DNA from: Frigoriglobus tundricola
GTDB lineage: Bacteria; Planctomycetota; Planctomycetia; Gemmatales; Gemmataceae
DNA length: 64,000 bases
Assembly (NCBI RefSeq): GCF_013128195.2
Contig: NZ_CP053452.2
Location: forward strand, 1,116,001-1,180,000
Reading direction: 5' to 3'
Shown here: positions 1-9,500 of the stretch, one piece after another
Position numbering within the stretch: the stretch's first letter is position 1
Layout of the letters: every line of letters begins with the position of its first letter
Program-made: the position numbers and the translations under genes
The notes under the pieces: model-generated
The model's input: only the letters and a program-made list of their open reading frames with translations
Databases searched by the model: none
Told to the model about the DNA's origin: nothing

Positions 1-1564
1 CCACGCGGAGCGCCGCGAGCGACTTCGGGGCCGCGCCGTCGGCCGGCGGCGGGTAGAACGGCTCGTTCCCGGCGTGGGCGAAGAGCCCCTCGAAGCCCTT
101 CGCACCGACCGTCAGGAACCGGTGGTACTGGTACAGCGCCATCAGCAGCCCCCCGCTGCCGATCGGCTCCTGCTGCACGGGAACGGCGGTCTGTGTGAGC
201 GGCTCGAGACTGGCTTCGATGTTCAGCTTCATCGAGACCCGGGACGCCTCCTTGTTCTCGACGATCTCGGCCCGCATCGGGCCGTTCCGGTCGGCCATCT
301 CGAACTTGCCCTCGACGACCCATTTGCCGGGCACGGTCGTGTAGTCGCCGTGCTTCTTGGCCGCGGCGAGCAGCTTCTCCTGCTCCCGGAGGTTGAAGTA
401 CCAGTTGGAGTAGCCCTTCTTCGCCTGGAACATCTTGGCCGTTTCGCTGTCCTTCGGCGGCGCGGGCGGGGGGGGCGCGGCGGGGGCAGACTGGGCGCCC
501 GGCACCGGCTTCTCGGTGGCGATGTTGCCCATGAGCCGCACGAGGTACTCCTGCCGAGCGTTGGCCCGGCGCACGGTCAGCGGCAGCCGCCACTCCTTCG
601 GGTAGATGCCCAGAATGTTCTTGTACTGGTTGGTGCTCGTCACCGGGCGGCCGGCGAACTCGATCAACTGGTCGCCCTCTTTCAGCCCGCGGCGGAACGC
701 GTCGCTCTCGTCGAGGATCTGCTTGACCACCATCGGCGGGAGCGGCCCGTCGTCGCCGGCGCTGACCACGGACGCCCCGAGGGTGGCGTGGTCGCTATCG
801 ATCCCGGCCCGCAGGTGGCCCATGAAGTTCTTGATCTGGTTGATCGAAATGGCGTAGCCGACGCCGGAGTTCACCCGGCCGCGCTTCTCGAACGACCCGC
901 GGCCGTTGATGCCGATCAGCTCGCCCTGCATGTTGAACAGCGGCCCGCCGGAGTTCCCGGGGTTGATCGAGGTCTCGATCTGGATGCAGTCGGTGTATTC
1001 GAGGAGCCCCTTGCCCTCCGGCGGCTGGTAGCGGTTCACGCCGCTGACCACGCCGTACGTGACGGTAGGGGTGAAGTCCATCGCCAGCGAAAACGGGTTC
1101 CCCATCGCGAGCGACCAGTCGCCGGCCCGCACCTTGTCGCTGTCGCCCAGCGGGACGAAGGGGAACGGTTTGCCCTTCTCCTTCGGCTGGAGCTTGATCA
1201 TCGCCACGTCGCCGACCTTGTCGATGCCGCACACGACGGCGTCGTACAGCACCCCGTCGGCCAGCCCGGCCTGCATCAGCGGCCCGGTCGGTTCGACGAC
1301 GTGGAAGTTGGTCAGCGCGTAGCCCTCGGGGTCGATGATGACGCCGGAGCCCACGCCCTGCCCGCCCTGCATGCACACCGCGACGATGGCCGGGTGAACC
1401 TTCTTGATGGCGGCGACGCGCTGCTGCTGCGCGTCGAGGACGACCTTGTCCACCGCGACCGGAGCGGCCGGCGCCGCGAGCGGCACGAACAGGGCCACCG
1501 CCGCGACCGCCGCGGGAACGGCGGCGGCGAGCGGGCGCCGGAGCAAACGGAGAGAACGGGTCAT
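1..1564 (-). CDS. Trypsin-like serine protease with PDZ domain (HtrA/Deg type), 3' end cut by window
   Basis: An exported endopeptidase or protease-chaperone of the HtrA/Deg type, probably acting outside the cytoplasmic membrane on misfolded proteins. The first 34 residues are a signal peptide with a basic start and an Ala/Val-rich core. The catalytic triad is visible: His88 in TNFHVV, Asp119 in VGDVAMIKL and Ser205 in NPGNSGGPLF. A PDZ-like domain follows at about residues 255-345, then a Pro/Ala-rich linker near residue 360 and a C-terminal part that matches nothing I recognise. The frame stays open to base 1, so at least 521 residues are encoded and the stop lies outside. It is the last visible gene of the minus-strand series that includes MoxR and the VWA proteins, which suggests an envelope quality-control role (inference). 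The family call is firm; the substrate is unknown. Confidence 0.9.
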   Translation of the reverse strand, partial: MTRSLRLLRRPLAAAVPAAVAAVALFVPLAAPAAPVAVDKVVLDAQQQRVAAIKKVHPAIVAVCMQGGQGVGSGVIIDPEGYALTNFHVVEPTGPLMQAGLADGVLYDAVVCGIDKVGDVAMIKLQPKEKGKPFPFVPLGDSDKVRAGDWSLAMGNPFSLAMDFTPTVTYGVVSGVNRYQPPEGKGLLEYTDCIQIETSINPGNSGGPLFNMQGELIGINGRGSFEKRGRVNSGVGYAISINQIKNFMGHLRAGIDSDHATLGASVVSAGDDGPLPPMVVKQILDESDAFRRGLKEGDQLIEFAGRPVTSTNQYKNILGIYPKEWRLPLTVRRANARQEYLVRLMGNIATEKPVPGAQSAPAAPPPPAPPKDSETAKMFQAKKGYSNWYFNLREQEKLLAAAKKHGDYTTVPGKWVVEGKFEMADRNGPMRAEIVENKEASRVSMKLNIEASLEPLTQTAVPVQQEPIGSGGLLMALYQYHRFLTVGAKGFEGLFAHAGNEPFYPPPADGAAPKSLAALRV

Positions 1565-1586
1565 GGGGTGAGTCCCAGGGGGTCTT

Positions 1587-1673
1587 GAGAGTAGGCGACT
1601 CGCGCCGCGAGCCGCGCCCTCAGCGATACGGATCGGTGTCTCGCGTCACTCGCGGAGCGAGTGACCTACTTTC
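1587..1673. repeat. Imperfect palindrome in the spacer between the NPCBM and protease genes
   Basis: Two 25-base arms (1587-1611 and 1649-1673) are reverse complements at 21 of 25 positions. The right arm itself holds a perfect 9-bp hairpin, GTCACTCGC/GCGAGTGAC with a GGA loop. It fills most of the 113-bp spacer. It could be a transcription attenuator, an mRNA processing site or a dispersed REP-like element. The sequence does not decide which. Confidence 0.6.
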
Positions 1674-1677
1674 CCGC

Positions 1678-2925
1678 CTACTTCTGCACGCGGGCCTCGG
1701 CCAGCGTGACGTAGTTGCCGTTGAGCGGCGTGTCGGCTTCCACGATCAGGCGCAGTTGCTTCACGCCCTTCACGGTGAGCACCACGGGCTTCGCCTTGTC
1801 CTTGCGCTTGAGCAGCTCGCTGAACAGCACCTGCCCGTCGGCCTCGATGGTGATTTTGGCGGCGCTGGTCGCGTTCGCGCCGTTCTCGTCGATCCCGACG
1901 GTCGCTTTGAACTGGGCGTAGTCGCCGCCCAGGTTGAACGTCAGCACCGTGTCCGGCGCGACGCACAGGCCCTTCGGGAAGGTCGTGTTGTCGAGCTTGA
2001 TGGCCTCGTTGGAGAGCGACCGGTCCCTGAGGAAGGGCGCGGCCGGGTTCAGCTTCTTCTCCTCCGCGGGCAGTTCGGGGGCCTCGATCTGCGGGTCCAG
2101 GTCCGACAGGTACGCCACGTTGCCCTGCGCGTAATCGAGCTTGGACAGCGCCGCCGTGGAGGCGTACTTCACGGTCGCGCCGGCCACGGTCGTGACGACC
2201 ACGCCGTCCGGTGTGATCGCGACCGCGGCGGCCGTGAGCGTGTTGCCGAACACGTCGATGACGCGGCAGAGCGTCGCCGGCACGCTCGCCGGTTGCGGCT
2301 GGGCGAACACGAGCCCCGCGGCGCGGGACTGGAGCAGTTCGTCCGGCTTGCCGCCGCTGTCCTTTTCGAAATTCACGGTGCGCCCGTCCGCGCTGCCCTC
2401 CTGAACGGTGCCCTGTTGGTACGTGTACCCCGTTTCCTTCTGGGTCACGTACAGGTCGCGCTTGCCGCGCGTGGCGAGCATCTTCTTCCACGCCTCACGG
2501 AGCTTTACGTCGTCCGCCCGTTTCATGGCGGAGAACACCGTGCCCATCGGGACCTCGAGCGCCGGAGAGGTCTTTTCCGCGGCCCCGAAAAGCGGCTCCG
2601 TCACGAACGCCTTGCCCTTCAAGGCGTACTTCGCCACGCGGAGCGTCGAACCGTCGGTCAGCTCGATTTCCGAATACGTCGCGCCTTTGGGCACGGGCCG
2701 AACGGGGCGACCGAAATCGACCAGTGCGATCTCGCGGCCCGAGAGAGGCACCTTCGCGTCTGCCGAGGCGAAGGTGATGCCCTGAGCGTCCACCGCGACG
2801 AGTTCGCCTTTGAGCTTCTTGCCCGTGGTCGTGGTGACATCGTCCGCGAGCGACTCGGTACTCGTACCCAGGAGTGCGAGGGCAGCGACAAGAGTCGCGG
2901 CGACGGCCCGGCGGATGAATCGCAT
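1678..2925 (-). CDS. Exported protein with C-terminal NPCBM-like domain
   Basis: A 415-residue exported protein of unknown role. Residues 1-27 are a signal peptide ending near SLADD. The middle holds short beta-rich stretches (for example KKLKGELVAVDAQGITF) that resemble SH3-like or LSM-like strands. The last 125 residues have the layout of an NPCBM/NEW2 domain: a start near residue 290 (FLRDRSLSNEAI), the FPKGLCVAPDTVLTFNLGG stretch, GIDENG, then a final strand with NGNYVTLAEA. NPCBM domains are believed to bind carbohydrate or to form jelly-roll adhesion modules. The gene sits between the protease and an exported Gly/Cys protein in the same direction. The domain call rests on motif recognition; ligand binding is inferred. 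Confidence 0.72.
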   Translation of the reverse strand: MRFIRRAVAATLVAALALLGTSTESLADDVTTTTGKKLKGELVAVDAQGITFASADAKVPLSGREIALVDFGRPVRPVPKGATYSEIELTDGSTLRVAKYALKGKAFVTEPLFGAAEKTSPALEVPMGTVFSAMKRADDVKLREAWKKMLATRGKRDLYVTQKETGYTYQQGTVQEGSADGRTVNFEKDSGGKPDELLQSRAAGLVFAQPQPASVPATLCRVIDVFGNTLTAAAVAITPDGVVVTTVAGATVKYASTAALSKLDYAQGNVAYLSDLDPQIEAPELPAEEKKLNPAAPFLRDRSLSNEAIKLDNTTFPKGLCVAPDTVLTFNLGGDYAQFKATVGIDENGANATSAAKITIEADGQVLFSELLKRKDKAKPVVLTVKGVKQLRLIVEADTPLNGNYVTLAEARVQK

Positions 2926-3067
2926 GGTGCGCCTCGGGGAGCGACAGTGGCGGAAATGGTCGGGTGCTGTAATTCTACAACCGCGAACGCAAAAGCGGTG
3001 GCCGGGGTTAGCGCGGCCACCGCCCCAAATTACGCAGTCGTCACAGGCTCCAGGGTCACGAGGCCGC

Positions 3068-4153
3068 TCACTTCTTGAAGCCGTGCATCTTGTCGAGGGC
3101 TTCGAAGTAGTTCTTGATCATCGGCTCGAACTTCGGCGGCAGGTCGCGGGTCAGTTCCTGAACGACTTTGGCCCGCTTCTCGGCCGGCATGGTGCCCCAC
3201 TGCTCGGCGACCTGGCGGAGGACCTTCTCGTCCACCTTACCGGCGCCGCTGCCGCCCATGATCTTGCTGTCCTGGGCCGGGCTGCTCGGGTTGATGCTGC
3301 CACCCCCGGTCCCGTTGCCCGAGCCGCCGCCGGGGCAGTTGCCGCCGTTGCACTGGCCGCCCTTGCACTTCGACTCCAGCTCCTTGATCAGCTCGTCGAG
3401 CCGGAAGACGATCTTCTTCTGGATGTCCTGGGTCTTCTCGCCGCCGCGGGCGAGGTCGAGCCGGCGGCCGCTGTTGTCCATCAGCCGCTCGATGTTGGAC
3501 AGGTCCTTCGGGTCGGCCGCCCAGTTCTGCATGTCGAAGAACATGAGGGTGGCGACCATCGTGTAGCGCGACGGCGAATCGGCCACGTCGTCGAGTAGCT
3601 TGACGATCGAGGTGGTCGCGGCGTCCTTCTTCATGGTGGCGTGTTCGGACACGGCCTTGAAGAAGAAGTAGCTGGCGGGGTCAACGGCGAAGTCCGGGTT
3701 GACGCTCTTGAGGGCCTCAAGGGCCTCTTCGTACACCTTCTTGCCGGCCGCGGCCTTGGCGAAGGCGAGGGCGACGTTGGTGCGGAAGAAGGGGTCCTGC
3801 TTCTCGTCCTTCAGGAGCGAGGGAACTTCGGCCGGCGCCACGGCGTCGATCTTGCGGACGCTGGCGAGCAGCGCGGCGGCCTCGGTGTTACCCAGAGCGA
3901 GGGCGTCGGCGGTGCGGTCGAGAACGGTCCGCTTCTCGTCGGCCCAAACCTTATTGAAGGCGGCCTCATCGAACTGGCCGACCGACTTCAGCCACGCCGC
4001 GGCCTTGGCCTTCGCGACCTCGGCGCTGGTGCCCCGCATCGTGCTGAAACCGAAGGCCGGCTTCTTGGCCGGCTCGGCAGCGAACGCGGGGGTCGCGGCC
4101 ACGGCCAGCCCCGCGGAGACCGCGGCGGCCGCAAACAGCTTACGAATCTTCAC
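3068..4153 (-). CDS. Exported protein of unknown function with a Gly/Cys-rich segment
   Basis: I do not recognise a family. I chose the GTG at 4153, which gives 361 residues, because it is preceded by GGAG and begins a clean signal peptide (KIRKLFAAAAVSAGLAVA, cleavage near AFA/AEP). The longer ATG frame from 4249 would put 32 unlikely residues in front of it. The mature protein is mainly helical and Ala/Lys-rich. Near residue 250 a run CKGGQCNGGNC leads into a Gly/Ser/Thr-rich linker, and the C-terminal 75 residues are helical and charged (VDEKVLRQVAEQWG). The spaced cysteines could bind metal or form disulfides. It is co-directional with the MoxR/VWA series. Confidence 0.7.
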   Translation of the reverse strand: MKIRKLFAAAAVSAGLAVAATPAFAAEPAKKPAFGFSTMRGTSAEVAKAKAAAWLKSVGQFDEAAFNKVWADEKRTVLDRTADALALGNTEAAALLASVRKIDAVAPAEVPSLLKDEKQDPFFRTNVALAFAKAAAGKKVYEEALEALKSVNPDFAVDPASYFFFKAVSEHATMKKDAATTSIVKLLDDVADSPSRYTMVATLMFFDMQNWAADPKDLSNIERLMDNSGRRLDLARGGEKTQDIQKKIVFRLDELIKELESKCKGGQCNGGNCPGGGSGNGTGGGSINPSSPAQDSKIMGGSGAGKVDEKVLRQVAEQWGTMPAEKRAKVVQELTRDLPPKFEPMIKNYFEALDKMHGFKK

Positions 4154-4326
4154 GGTACAGCTCCTTCGGTTCGGGTGAGCGGAACAAAGAGTCTCAGTGA
4201 ACGCGTCTCGATCGAACGGCCCGTCCGGGAGGGCGGGCCGCGTCAACATTCACAGCCGGAGTCTACCTTCGAGTGCGGCCGGGCACAACAGATCGGGGTC
4301 CGGACGCTCGGTTCCTCATCGCGTAC

Positions 4327-6279
4327 TCATTGATTCGCCTGCGTCGCGATCTTGTGCAACATCTCCTGGAGCACCTTCTGGTTGGCCGCCAACCGCGCCA
4401 GCTCCGTCTGCACGAGCGCGTCCCGGGCCTGTTCGCCGGGGTCCTGCTTGTTGTGCATGATGGTGCGCCGGTTCAGCGTCTCCTGCTGGAACTTGATCAG
4501 CTTGAGTTCGGCGAGGAGTTCCAGCAGCTTGTTGTCCGGCTTCTTGGCGTTCGGGTCGTTCGGCTTCGGCTCGCTCGGCTTGTTTTCGAGGTCCTGCTTG
4601 GCCTTCTTGAGGGCCTCGAGCATCATCTTGAGCTGGTCGATCACGTCCTGCTCGATCTGCTGCGTGTCCTCGCCGACGCGGGCCTCGTTCAGTCGCTTCT
4701 GAATGGCCTCCATGTCGCCCTTGACCTGGCTGAGCACGCCGGCGAAGACGACCGCCGTCCCCTCGCCCTCCATCAGCTTCAAGGTCTTCTCGGCCTCGGC
4801 GATGATCGCGTTCTCCCGGTCGGCCTGGGCCTGGCTCTTCTGAATCTCCGCGACGGCCGGCTTGCCACCAAGGGCCTTGACCGTCTTGTCGATCCCTTCG
4901 GTGGACGCCTTCACGTCCATCTGCATCCGGAGCATCCGGCTGACGCGCTCTTCGAGGTTCTGGAGGAGTTTGGCCAGCTCCTTCTCGCGGAGCTGCTTGA
5001 GGCGCTTTTCCAGTTCGGCGAGAGCCTTTTCGAGCTGATCGATCGCCTTGTCCTGCTTCTTGGACGCCTCCTTCGGGTCGCCTTTCTTAATGTCTTCCTC
5101 GGCCCCCTGCTGTTGCGGAACGGCTTGCTGCACTTCTTGCGCCGCCGGGTCCTTCGGCTTGTTCTGCGAGCCGCCTGAAGAGGGCGAGCCGCCACCCTTC
5201 GAGCCGCCGGGGCTGGGCATCCCGCCGCCCTCCATTGGCGCCCCGTCGCCGCCCATCGGCTTGCCCTCGCCGCCCGGCATCCCGGCCGACGGCTTGCTCT
5301 CGCCCTTACCGCTCCCCTGCGACTTGCTGTCGCCGCTCATCGGCTTCGGTTCGCCGCTATCCATCGGCGCCTTCGGCTCGCCCGACGGTTTCGGTTCGCC
5401 GGCCTTCGCGTCACCGGCCCCCTCTTTCGGGGAGGGCTTGTCGGCTCCGGCCGGCATGCCGCCCATCGGCGAGCCGGGCTTCGGGTCGCCGGGCTTCGAA
5501 TCGCCGCCCATCGGCATCCCGTCGCCCTTACCGTCGGCCTTGTTCTCTTTGGTTTCGGGCTTGGCTTCGGCGGTGTTGTCGCCGGGTTTCGACTCGGCCT
5601 TGGTTTCGGCCTTCGGGTCCGGCTTGTCGCCGCCCGCGTTCGGGTTGCCCTTGTTGTCCTTGTTTCCCTTATCGAGGGCGTTCGCCGTGTCTTGCGTCTT
5701 CGCGGCGAGATCCTTCTGGTCCTTGGCGAGCTTGTCCGGGTCGCCCCTCTTGCTGTCGGTCCGGGCGCGGACGTTTTCCTGCTTCCGCTTCAGCTCCTGG
5801 ATCGCCGCAATCGCCTTCTTGAGATCGGCAATCTCCCGCTGGATGCGGGCCAACTCGTCCTCGGTGTTCAGAACGTCCAGAATCTCTTCCAGAGCGGCGA
5901 TCAGCTTCTTGTCATCGCCGAGCAGCCGGCCGAAGTCGCTGCCCTCCAGGCTCCTGGAGTTCAGACCTTCGACGAGCCCTTTGAAGAGCTTTTCGACGCC
6001 CTTCTCTTCGATGACCTTGAGCGCCGCGCGGAGGGACTTGGCCCGTTCCTTCTCCTCGTTGTTGTCGCTCTTCTCCCACTTCTGCGCGAGCCGCAGGACC
6101 TCTTCAGAAAACCGCTTGAAAAGTTTGAGGTTTTCTTCCTGGTTCCGCTTCACCCCCGGGCCGTCTCCGGGCGTCGTGGCCGAAGGAGCCGGCTGGGCCG
6201 TCAGATGTGTGGTCAGAGCGAAGAGGCCGACGGTCGCGACGAACGCCAGCGACAGGAATGTCGGCAGCCGGCGGAACAT
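4327..6279 (-). CDS. Large exported coiled-coil protein with a low-complexity Gly/Pro/Lys/Met domain
   Basis: A 650-residue exported or membrane-anchored protein. The ATG at 6279 is preferred over 6333 because GGAGG lies just upstream and a signal or anchor segment (RRLPTFLSLAFVATVGLFA) follows at once. Residues about 45-195 are charged heptad-like helices. Residues about 200-376 are low complexity, built from short Pro-Lys-Gly-Ser-Asp-Met motifs such as GEPKPSGEPK and GGDGAPMEGGGMP. Residues about 400-640 are again long charged helices (KKQDKAIDQLEKALAELEKR). This suggests two coiled-coil rods joined by a flexible linker. Its place directly after the DUF4175-like gene suggests a partner of that membrane protein (inference). 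No enzymatic motif is seen. Confidence 0.75.
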   Translation of the reverse strand: MFRRLPTFLSLAFVATVGLFALTTHLTAQPAPSATTPGDGPGVKRNQEENLKLFKRFSEEVLRLAQKWEKSDNNEEKERAKSLRAALKVIEEKGVEKLFKGLVEGLNSRSLEGSDFGRLLGDDKKLIAALEEILDVLNTEDELARIQREIADLKKAIAAIQELKRKQENVRARTDSKRGDPDKLAKDQKDLAAKTQDTANALDKGNKDNKGNPNAGGDKPDPKAETKAESKPGDNTAEAKPETKENKADGKGDGMPMGGDSKPGDPKPGSPMGGMPAGADKPSPKEGAGDAKAGEPKPSGEPKAPMDSGEPKPMSGDSKSQGSGKGESKPSAGMPGGEGKPMGGDGAPMEGGGMPSPGGSKGGGSPSSGGSQNKPKDPAAQEVQQAVPQQQGAEEDIKKGDPKEASKKQDKAIDQLEKALAELEKRLKQLREKELAKLLQNLEERVSRMLRMQMDVKASTEGIDKTVKALGGKPAVAEIQKSQAQADRENAIIAEAEKTLKLMEGEGTAVVFAGVLSQVKGDMEAIQKRLNEARVGEDTQQIEQDVIDQLKMMLEALKKAKQDLENKPSEPKPNDPNAKKPDNKLLELLAELKLIKFQQETLNRRTIMHNKQDPGEQARDALVQTELARLAANQKVLQEMLHKIATQANQ

Positions 6280-6516
6280 GGGAGCCTCCCTCCGAGGGTG
6301 CGACGTGGATAATCCGCGTCGCCGAGTGGTCATTCATCTACCATTGTGACGAACCAAAAAGGGCCGCCCAACAGCCAACCGGGAAAAAACCGTGTGTCGA
6401 AGGCCAATTGTTACAGAGAGTTACGCCTTCAACGCACCTTTCGCTGCAACTCAAAGCTTTTACCGCCCGCTCCTTGAGCATTTTCGCTCAGGAACAACGC
6501 GGTCGCTCGGGGCTGC

Positions 6517-9500
6517 TCAATTCACGATAAGTTTGACCTCAACTGGTTTCCCAGCCGCCGGGGTGACGGTCACTGTGTGCGTCCCTTCTTTATTGCCCGC
6601 CTTGATCTCATATTCAAAATAGAACTGGTCTTTTTCGAAGTTCAGAGTGATCTGCGGGGCAACCGTTACGGACGGATCAGACGCCTTCAGCTTCACGACG
6701 AGATCATCTTCCTTGTACTGGTTCCACGCGATCGAGTGCCGAACCTTCTTCGTTTCACCTTTTGCCAAAGACAGCACACCGACCTCACCGATCTTCGGAT
6801 TCGGATCGTTCAGGGTGTGCCGCCACTCGTCCTCCATCTTCCGAATTTCGTTATCGATGCGTTGCTGCTGTTCTTTGATCGCGACCAGATCGCGCTTGAG
6901 TCGGTCGCGGCTCTGGGACTCGCCGATGAGCGCCCGGATCACCTGGACGCGGCGCTCGAGGGCGAAGAGCGAGTTCTCGGCGTCGCTGACCGCGGCGAGC
7001 GGCGCCCACCGGCTGTTGTTCAACACGTTCTGAACGACGGTCAACAGCGCTTGCGTCTTGGAGAAGCTCGTCGGCCCTTCGGCGGGGAACTGCGGGTTCT
7101 CACTGAGAACGTCTTCGATCTGCGCGGTGACGAAGCGGTACCGTTCGAGCGCCTTGTCGTTCAGGCGGTTGACCTCGCACTCGCGGGCGAGGCGGCGGTA
7201 CTCGCGGGCGACCGACTGGACCACGTCGCGGGCCTTCTCGATGTCCCCGAACGCGTCCTGGGAGCGCACCTTCACCGCGTCCACCTGCTCGGGCGACTCC
7301 TCCTTGTACCCGTTGGAGTTGCGGACGAACTCGTACTTCCGCTTGGCCCCGGCGATTTTGACCAGTGCCTCGTCGAGCCGGAGGGCGAGCTGCTCCTCCT
7401 CGCGGCCGATCTCGATGAGCAGGTCGCCCTCGGAGATGATCCGCAGGCGGATGGGCTCGGCGTTCCGGGTCACCTTCGGCCCCCCGTCGCCGTCCACGTT
7501 GTTGTCGGTCGCCTGCACGTTCAGGTCCATGCGGTAGATGGGCTGCACGTCGGTGTCCTTGGCGGCGATCGCGAGCAGCCCCTCGTCGTGCAGGAACTTC
7601 AGGTCGAAGAAGTCGCGCTCGGCGTCCTTCAGTTCGATCTTCTTGACCACCCGCTGGTCCGCCTCGGTGCTCGTCTCCTCGGCCTTCGGTCGGGACAACT
7701 GCGCCTCAAACTCCTGGCGGGTGCTGCGGTGCAACTTGCCGCCCTGGATGCTGAAGGCGCTGACGAACACGGACGAGTTGAGCCGGTCATCGACCCGGTC
7801 GTGCAGCTTGAAGTTCTCGGCGTGCAGCCGCGGCAGGACGGCGCCGGCCGTCGTGCCGGGGAGCGGCAGGTCGAGCAGGGAGCGGAGCGCGAGCCGGGTG
7901 CGCATGCCGCGCACCACCTCGGAGTCCTCGGCGTAGTAGCTGAACGTGTACTCCACCTTGCTCAGCCCGTGGTCGTCCTTGACGAAGCTGTCCGGGTTGA
8001 ACGGGATGCGGGCCTTCGGTGTGACGAGGTACACGTTGCCCGACTTGCGGATCACGTCCACCGCGACCTCGACCACCGGCGCCTGGTCCTGCTTCACCTG
8101 GATCAGGAACGACCGCGTGGTGCTCACGTTGTACTTGTTGGTGAACACCACTTTGAACTCGACGTTTTCCGTCAGCCGGGAGTCGGTGTACTTGTGGACC
8201 GCGTCGACCACGTGCCCGAACGCCGCCCCGGCGAAGCCGGCACCGGGCGCCGGCTTCGCCGGGAGCGGTACGGTCTCCTTGAAGGCGACGCTGAAGCCGG
8301 CCCCGTCGGCCGCGAGGGCGAGCGGGACGGGCGCCTGCGTGGGCTTGCCCGTGTCGTCGTAGACCGTGCCCGGGAAGCGGCCGGTTACGGGGACCGCGTA
8401 AGCGGACACGAGGCGATCGGTGTCCGAGAGGGTGCCGTTGTCGGCCGTGTACGCCTCGGCGATGAGCGTCAGTTCGGTCCCGGCGGGGACGACGAACACG
8501 GTGCGGTCGCCGGTGAGCGAGAGGTCCTTGGCGGCGACCTTCTGGAGCCGCCCCTCAAGGGCGCCGTACCCCTCGCCCTGGGGCGGGGCGTGGTGCAGGT
8601 ACGCGGGCTCCGCCTGGTCGAGGGCGAGCCGCTTGAGCGTGGGCGGCGGGATGAGCCGGATGCGCCGGGCGGCGCTGACGAAATCGGACCCGCGGACGAC
8701 GAACGCCACGTCCTCTTTGAGGCCGCCGATCTCGCCCGTGAACTCGTTGTTCTGCTGCGGGTTGAGGGTGCCGGTGCCGGTGGTCCGGCGTCCGGTGAAC
8801 TTGTACGTCACCTCGGTCGGGATCTCGAGCCGCCGGAGCGTGCGGCCCATGCTCGGCCGGTCGGCCTTCTCCGCGAGCGCCCGGAACACCTCCTGGAGCT
8901 GCTCGTACCCCTGCGGGGACTGCGCGTTCATCTGCTCCCGGAGCGCGGTGCGGACCCTGGTCGTCTCGGGCGTCGGCGCCTCGTCGCCCTCGGAGGCGAG
9001 GCGCTCGACGGCGTCCACCGTCCGCTCGGCGTCATCGGCGGCGGGCGCGAGTACGGCCGCGGGCAGCGGCGGCACCGGCCGGCCGACGAACGCGTCGGTC
9101 AGGTCGGCCCACACGAGCGGGCGCCACCCCTCCGGGGCCGTCCGGTCGGCGATCACCCAACGGTACGCGCGGGCGGTGACGCGCGGGGGCGGGGCGTCGC
9201 GGCCGATGGCGAGTTCCCCGTCGGCCGGGAACCCGACGAGGTCGATGTGCGCCCGGCGCGGCCAGGGCGTGTCGAGGAGCGCGACGTTCCGCTCGGCGAA
9301 GATGCCGGCGACGTGTGCGAACTTCCACCCGAACCGGTAGGGGTCGGAGGAGCCGGCGGCGATCGCGTAACTGGCGAAGGCGAACGCCAGGGTGCCGACG
9401 AGCAGGCCGGCGGCGAGCAGGCCCAGCGCCCACAGCCGCTTCCAGTCGAACACGTCCCGGACCGGCACCTTCGCGACCCGCTCGCGGGCCTCGGCGATGG

